From contig JBAXYJ010000171.1 of the NCBI GenBank assembly GCA_041670885.1, positions 1 through 6,491 on the forward strand: DNA of 6,491 nt, in the 5' to 3' direction. Under the pieces are notes generated by a model. It was not told the DNA's origin and searched no databases. It saw only the letters and a program-made list of their open reading frames with translations. The DNA comes from JAJBWD01 sp041670885. GTDB taxonomy: Bacteria > Bacillota > Clostridia > Clostridiales > Clostridiaceae. The position numbers and the translations under genes are program-made. This document shows, piece after piece, positions 1 through 3,909 of this stretch (position 1 is the stretch's first letter; every line of letters begins with the position of its first letter).

Positions 1-698
1 ATCCTATCTCTAATTTTTGCCGCTTTTTCAAATTCTAATTCATCTGAAAGCTTTTCCATCTGAATTTTTAATGAATTTACTAAATTTGTATTATATCCGT
101 TTAGAAGCCTGATAATATCTTCTATTATAGTTTTATATTCTTCCTTATTTATTTTCCCTACGCAGGGCGCACTGCAGAGACCTATGGAATAATTAAGGCA
201 TGGCCTTTTTTCATAGGTTCCCTCTTTTATTACTCTGCTGCAGCACCTTATAAAAAAATTATTCTTAATTATCTCCAGAGTTTCATTTAAAGCAGTTACA
301 TCAGTATAAGGTCCAAAATATTTTGAGCCATCCTTTACTACCTTTCTTGTCTTTATCACTCTTGGAAAGTCTTCATTAACAGTAATTTTAATAAATGGAT
401 ACTGCTTATCATCCTTAAGAAGAATATTATATCTGGGCCTGAATTTTTTTATAAGATTGCACTCTAAAATCAGTGCCTCCATCTCAGAATCTGTAACGAT
501 ATATTCAAATTCATAAATATTGCTGACCATGGCTTTTACCTTGGCAGCATGATTCTTCGAATTTTGGAAATAGCTTCTTACCCTGTTTTTAAGATTTTTT
601 GCTTTTCCCACATATATAATTTCGCCTAAGCTATTTTTCATTAAATAGACTCCGCTTTTATCAGGGAGTATTTTTAACTGATATTCTATATCAAACAA
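1..698 (-). CDS. uvrC: UvrABC system protein C, N-terminal part (runs off left edge)
   Basis: UvrC is the nuclease subunit of nucleotide excision repair: it binds the UvrB-DNA complex and cuts on both sides of the lesion. The visible 232 residues hold the N-terminal GIY-YIG nuclease domain, which makes the 3' incision (GVY at 16-18, YVG at 29-31, Arg39, and a glutamate in ALILE at 75-79, the expected catalytic positions). Cys153, Cys167, Cys175 and Cys179 follow, matching the four-cysteine region reported to bind an iron-sulfur cluster in E. coli UvrC. A UVR (UvrB-contact) motif begins at about 220 (LEFEKAAKIRDR). The rest of UVR, the C-terminal RNase H-like nuclease and the HhH domain of a roughly 600-residue protein lie outside the window. 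The start is TTG at 698-696: an in-frame TAG directly precedes it, a good ribosome site sits 6 bases upstream, and the first in-frame ATG (codon 20) would cut into the nuclease motif. It lies 13 bases after the PBP stop and is probably co-transcribed with it. Confidence 0.96.
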   Translation of the reverse strand, partial: MFDIEYQLKILPDKSGVYLMKNSLGEIIYVGKAKNLKNRVRSYFQNSKNHAAKVKAMVSNIYEFEYIVTDSEMEALILECNLIKKFRPRYNILLKDDKQYPFIKITVNEDFPRVIKTRKVVKDGSKYFGPYTDVTALNETLEIIKNNFFIRCCSRVIKEGTYEKRPCLNYSIGLCSAPCVGKINKEEYKTIIEDIIRLLNGYNTNLVNSLKIQMEKLSDELEFEKAAKIRDR

Positions 699-704
699 CT
701 AGCT

Positions 705-711
705 CTCTCCT
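705..711 (-). promoter_or_regulatory. Ribosome binding site of uvrC (supports TTG start)
   Basis: The minus strand reads AGGAGAG, six bases before TTG at 698-696. It starts immediately after the PBP stop codon TAA (714-712), so a ribosome ending the PBP gene is already at the uvrC initiation site. This site, with the in-frame TAG just before TTG, decides the unusual start codon. Confidence 0.85.
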
Positions 712-2124
712 TTATTTTTCATAGCTTTTTATTATTTTTGAAGCTATAGAGAAAGCCTTCTCTGAATTTCTGCCGCCCTCTTCTATTATTACAGCTACTG
801 CAATATCCGGGTTATTATATGGTGCAAAGCCTATAAACCAGGAATGAGGAGGCATATCCACTCCATTTTTTTTAAAATCTGCCGTTCCTGTTTTTCCGCA
901 TATTTCAAGGCCTTTTATATTGGCATTTCTTCCGGTACCATATAAAACAACCTCTCTCATATATTTCTTTACCTTTTCAGCTGTTTCCTTTGTCATAACC
1001 TGAGCCAGCTCTTTACTTTCTATATTTTCATAGGATGAATTGTCACTTTTAAGTATCTTAGATACTAAATATGGCTGCATTATAACTCCATCATTTGCAA
1101 CTGCTGATGCAATTATTGCCATCTGCATAGGTGTTGCAAGAACAGTTCCCTGCCCTATGGCACTTTGCGCCAGGTTTCCAGGCTCTGATGATTTTGCTTT
1201 AGGAAACTGGCTCTTTTTAATATCCATGTCACTTGATGTTATTGTCTTATTGAAATATAGGCTTTCAGCAGTAGTATAAAGCTGATCTTTCAGAGTAAGT
1301 CCAAGACCTCCGAATACTACATTTGATGATTTATAAAAGGCTTTATTCAGCTTAATGCTTCCAAAAGCAGCTCCGCCATAGTTTTCTATCCATTCTTTTT
1401 CGTTAAATTTAAGCTTCCCATTATCCTTAAAGGTCTGATTTTCAACCCCATCTATATTTGTAAGGGCAGAAACAAGAGTTACAGTTTTAAAAGTTGAGCC
1501 GGGAGGATAAAGACCGTTTATTGCCCTGTTTAAAAGAGGGCTGTCTTGATTTTTTAGAAGTGAAGCCCAATCTTCCTTTAAGCTATTAGGATCAAAGGAG
1601 GGCTTAGAAACTAAAGCTAAAACTTCTCCTGTTTTAGGATTAATGCATACAGCAGCTCCCTTGTTATCTCCAATTAAATCATAACATTTCTTCTGAAGAT
1701 CCATATCCAGTGTCGTTACAATATTATGTCCTTTTTTATTTTTACCCTCTACCAGGCTTGTAATTGTCTCCTTTACATCCAGCTGCTCATTTGAAAGAAC
1801 ATTATCATATTTCTTTTCAAGCTCTGTAATGCCGTATTTTTCATCTACATATCCTAATACCTGGGCTGTATACTCTCCGCCTTTGTATTCTCTCACCTGT
1901 TTTGTATCATTTATTTTTTTGCTTATTGAAATAGGGCTCATATTCCTGTCATATATTGTTCCCCTGAGTACCTCTGCCCTTTTAACCCAGAGTCTGGAAT
2001 TGAAAGAGCTCTGAACTGCATCCTTTGCTTTAAATACCTCAAAATACCCTATATAGCTAAATAAAGCAATAAATAGCAGCAGATAAACTATAAGAACTTT
2101 TTTAATATTCTTTTTAAGATCCAT
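712..2124 (-). CDS. pbpA: Class B penicillin-binding protein (PbpA-like peptidoglycan transpeptidase)
   Basis: A membrane-anchored D,D-transpeptidase that crosslinks peptidoglycan outside the cell and is the likely partner of the SEDS glycosyltransferase encoded just upstream. The 470 residues begin with a short cytoplasmic basic tail and one membrane segment (about 9-31). The class B motif RGTIYDRN follows at 54-61. A short linker domain contains LGYVDEKYGITELEKKYD (90-107). The transpeptidase domain runs from about 150 and has all three active-site motifs: STFK with nucleophile Ser210, SSN at 266-268, and KTGTA at 411-415. GQG at 324-326 is another family landmark. No catalytic residue is missing. 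It is much shorter than the 600-700 residues of typical PBP2/FtsI proteins because the N-terminal pedestal is reduced, as in actinobacterial PbpA (about 490 residues). ATG overlaps the SEDS stop codon (TAATG) and has a strong ribosome site. The symbol rests on that resemblance; databases may call it PBP2 or mrdA-like. Confidence 0.93.
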   Translation of the reverse strand: MDLKKNIKKVLIVYLLLFIALFSYIGYFEVFKAKDAVQSSFNSRLWVKRAEVLRGTIYDRNMSPISISKKINDTKQVREYKGGEYTAQVLGYVDEKYGITELEKKYDNVLSNEQLDVKETITSLVEGKNKKGHNIVTTLDMDLQKKCYDLIGDNKGAAVCINPKTGEVLALVSKPSFDPNSLKEDWASLLKNQDSPLLNRAINGLYPPGSTFKTVTLVSALTNIDGVENQTFKDNGKLKFNEKEWIENYGGAAFGSIKLNKAFYKSSNVVFGGLGLTLKDQLYTTAESLYFNKTITSSDMDIKKSQFPKAKSSEPGNLAQSAIGQGTVLATPMQMAIIASAVANDGVIMQPYLVSKILKSDNSSYENIESKELAQVMTKETAEKVKKYMREVVLYGTGRNANIKGLEICGKTGTADFKKNGVDMPPHSWFIGFAPYNNPDIAVAVIIEEGGRNSEKAFSIASKIIKSYEK

Positions 2125-3389
2125 TATTCTTTTCCCTCCTCTGAAATCTTCTGAATTACTCCCAAAGCAAAATAGGTTATTATAAGGGAGCTTCCTCCGG
2201 AAGATATAAGGGGCAGTGTAATTCCTGTAAGAGGTATGGCATTTGTAACTCCTCCTACTATAACAAGAGTCTGAGCTGCAATCATTGAACTGTACCCAAC
2301 TGCAACCAGCCTGGAAAAATTATCTTTAGCAGTTAATGCTGCTCTCATGCATCTGTAAAATAAAATAAAAAATAGGATCAGTATGGCAAAGCCCATAAGC
2401 ATGCCTAAATCCTCACATATTGTTGGGAAAATAAAATCTGAGGCATTTACAGGAACAAATTCAGGATGTCCAAAACCAAGCCCCTTTCCAAATAATCCTC
2501 CCTCTCCCAGCGCTATTAAACTTTGTACTAACTGATAACTTTCATTACTTGCATAAACCCAGGGCTGTTTCCAAATCATTATCCTTTTTCTTATATGGTA
2601 AAAAATCTTGTAACTAGCAAAGCTTCCTAAAAAAAACAGAATGAGACATGTAAACACATACTTGAATTTTGATGTTGCTATATAAAGCATTGTAACTGAA
2701 ATTCCAAAAAATATTAAAGCAGAACCTAAATCCCTCTGCAGTACCATAAATAATAAGCTTATGGTAACAACGGCTGCAGGCTCTATTAGATTCTTCCAGG
2801 ATTTATATTTATCTAAAGCAGATGCCAAATAAAGCACAAGAAATATCTTTCCAAATTCAGAGGGCTGAAAACTGTATCCCAAAATGAAAACCCAGTTTTT
2901 TGCGCCAAGAATTTCACTGCCGAAAAAGGTAGATATGCACATAAAGATAACAGTGAATACAAGATATACGTACTTGTATTTTCTTAAATTTTCAAAATTT
3001 CTAAGGACTATTATTATTATAAGATATGCAGTAATTCCCACGGCAAAAAATATAAGCTGCTTTAACGCATAATTTGTTATAACTCTGGGCACCTTAGCTT
3101 TTGCCAGAATATCCTGATTATGAAGATACAGGTTTAAAATATCAAGCCTGTATAAAAATATTATTCCTATTATTGTAAGGAGACAGGCTATCATAAATAT
3201 AAATGTGTCCCCATCCACAAAAAATCTCTTTATTATAAAATATGAATAACTCATCAGCAGGACTATAACGCCGTATATTATAATCGGGGTAAGCTCCTTA
3301 TTCCCCTGCAGCAGAAAAAGGTTAGAAAATCCAACTGCTCCAAATAAAAATATTAATAAAAGAAGCCCTATTTTTCTATTTTCTCCCAT
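2124..3389 (-). CDS. SEDS-family peptidoglycan glycosyltransferase (FtsW/RodA/SpoVE group)
   Basis: A polytopic membrane protein that polymerises lipid II into glycan strands together with a class B PBP. Family motifs occur in order: GAKNWV (162-167), QPSEFGK (175-181), QRDLGSA (218-224, with the likely catalytic Asp220), the glycine-rich GEGGLFGKGLGFG (295-307), SDFIFPTICEDLG (317-329), and the C-terminal block from NAIPLTGITLP (383-393) to SSGGSS (396-401). By eye there are about twelve hydrophobic segments. The two at about 8-27 and 33-54 precede the usual first SEDS helix, which starts near GDTFIFMI (60-67) and ends in RLD (81-83). Standard FtsW/RodA proteins have ten helices, so this is an N-terminally extended form, as in actinobacterial RodA. 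At 421 residues it looks complete. The ATG is 4 bases after the FHA gene stop behind only a weak AGGTTGAT-like site, suggesting coupled translation. RodA, FtsW and SpoVE roles cannot be separated by sequence alone; the PbpA-like partner favours a RodA-type elongation role. Confidence 0.93.
   Translation of the reverse strand: MGENRKIGLLLLIFLFGAVGFSNLFLLQGNKELTPIIIYGVIVLLMSYSYFIIKRFFVDGDTFIFMIACLLTIIGIIFLYRLDILNLYLHNQDILAKAKVPRVITNYALKQLIFFAVGITAYLIIIIVLRNFENLRKYKYVYLVFTVIFMCISTFFGSEILGAKNWVFILGYSFQPSEFGKIFLVLYLASALDKYKSWKNLIEPAAVVTISLLFMVLQRDLGSALIFFGISVTMLYIATSKFKYVFTCLILFFLGSFASYKIFYHIRKRIMIWKQPWVYASNESYQLVQSLIALGEGGLFGKGLGFGHPEFVPVNASDFIFPTICEDLGMLMGFAILILFFILFYRCMRAALTAKDNFSRLVAVGYSSMIAAQTLVIVGGVTNAIPLTGITLPLISSGGSSLIITYFALGVIQKISEEGKE
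2134..2140 (-). promoter_or_regulatory. Ribosome binding site of the PBP gene, inside the SEDS gene end
   Basis: The minus strand reads AGGAGGG, nine bases before the PBP ATG (2124-2122). The site is built from the last SEDS codons (Glu-Glu-Gly-Lys-Glu-stop), so one stretch encodes the SEDS C-terminus and recruits ribosomes for the PBP. With the TAATG overlap it indicates tight translational coupling of the two enzyme partners. Confidence 0.85.
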
Positions 3390-3393
3390 ATTA

Positions 3394-3825
3394 TCAACCT
3401 ACAATCTTAAATATCATTTTTCCGATTTCTATTCTATCTTCTTTATAAAGCTTCGTAATGCCGCTGAGCTGCTCACCATTTAGAATGGTTCCATTAGTAC
3501 TTCCTCTATCCTCCAGATAGTAACTGTTATTTTTCAAAAATATTCTAGCGTGTTTTGTAGAAACAAAAGGGTCATCAATAACTACTGTGTTATCTTTTCC
3601 TCTTCCTATGGTAGTTTCCTTATAGATCGGAACAATAGAACCCTTTTTAAGTTTCCCTTCTCTAAAGCTTTTTATAACCTCAAGGCCTAAGGGCTTATCA
3701 GGAAGCCTTTCTTTTCCTCCGTCTTTTACATCACTGTAAATGAGTTTAAGAGTATATGCTATTATAAAATAAATAATAGCTAAAAGTCCTATGGTAAATA
3801 CATATTTTAATGAAGCTAACGACAT
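3394..3825 (-). CDS. Membrane-anchored FHA-domain protein (FhaB/FipA-like)
   Basis: FHA domains bind phosphothreonine peptides, so this is probably a cytoplasmic adaptor that tethers Ser/Thr-phosphorylated partners to the membrane near the cell-wall synthases encoded next to it. The 143 residues start with one membrane segment (about 8-30), then a charged linker (31-60), then a C-terminal FHA domain (about 65-143). The FHA signature residues are intact: Gly74-Arg75 in TIGRG, Ser89 and His92 in STKHA, and Asn111-Gly112 in GSTNGT, so phosphopeptide binding should be retained. Size and order (short N-terminal anchor, linker, C-terminal FHA, ending RIEIGKMIFKIVG) closely resemble mycobacterial FhaB/FipA, which is encoded near rodA and pbpA; this comparison is from memory. 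It is the first gene of the probable wall operon. The ATG is secure: an in-frame TGA lies four codons upstream and a near-perfect ribosome site lies between. The phosphorylated partner is unknown. Confidence 0.9.
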   Translation of the reverse strand: MSLASLKYVFTIGLLAIIYFIIAYTLKLIYSDVKDGGKERLPDKPLGLEVIKSFREGKLKKGSIVPIYKETTIGRGKDNTVVIDDPFVSTKHARIFLKNNSYYLEDRGSTNGTILNGEQLSGITKLYKEDRIEIGKMIFKIVG

Positions 3826-3829
3826 ACCC

Positions 3830-3836
3830 TCACCTC
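3830..3836 (-). promoter_or_regulatory. Ribosome binding site of the FHA-domain gene
   Basis: The minus strand reads GAGGTGA, an exact match to the 16S anti-Shine-Dalgarno complement, four bases before ATG at 3825-3823. It is the strongest initiation site among the downstream genes, as expected for the first cistron of an operon. It lies only 10 bases downstream of the U-run of the leader hairpin. Confidence 0.8.
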
Positions 3837-3846
3837 AAATTCTTTT

Positions 3847-3875
3847 AAAAATGGAGACCAGCCTATGCCGGTCTC
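3847..3875 (-). terminator. Stem-loop with U-run after uvrA; probable intrinsic terminator or leader hairpin
   Basis: On the minus strand GAGACCGGC (3875-3867) pairs with GCTGGTCTC (3862-3854) in a 9-base-pair stem with one G-U wobble and a four-base loop (ATAG). CA and then five T residues (3851-3847) follow. It begins six bases after the uvrA stop codon, the usual place for a Rho-independent terminator. The U-run is short and set off by two bases, so termination may be partial. The stem is perfect in RNA of this strand only: on the opposite strand the wobble becomes an A-C mismatch, and no gene there needs a terminator. Confidence 0.65.
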
Positions 3876-3880
3876 TAATT

Positions 3881-3909
3881 ATTATAACACCTTTTTCAAA
3901 TATTGTCCT
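3881..3909 (-). promoter_or_regulatory. Putative sigma-A promoter of the FHA-SEDS-PBP-uvrC operon, overlapping the uvrA stop
   Basis: On the minus strand AGGACA (3909-3904; four of six match the -35 consensus) is followed after exactly 17 bases by TATAAT (3886-3881; perfect -10). TG one base upstream of the -10 gives an extended -10 (TGTTATAAT). The -10 includes most of the last uvrA sense codon and the whole TAA stop. Transcription should start around 3877-3873, at the 5' edge of the stem-loop, leaving a leader of about 50 bases before the FHA ATG. No GAAC-N4-GTTC (Bacillus-type LexA) box is visible nearby. TATAAT is common in AT-rich DNA; the correct spacing, extended -10 and position between genes make chance less likely. 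No experimental support can be seen. Confidence 0.6.

Noticed and set aside
814..819. TATAAT on the minus strand about 115 bases upstream of uvrC, as a possible internal uvrC promoter
   Set aside because: The hexamer at the right distance (CCTGGT) has no match to a -35 and there is no extended -10 TG. The bases encode the PYNNPD segment of the PBP, so chance is the simpler explanation.
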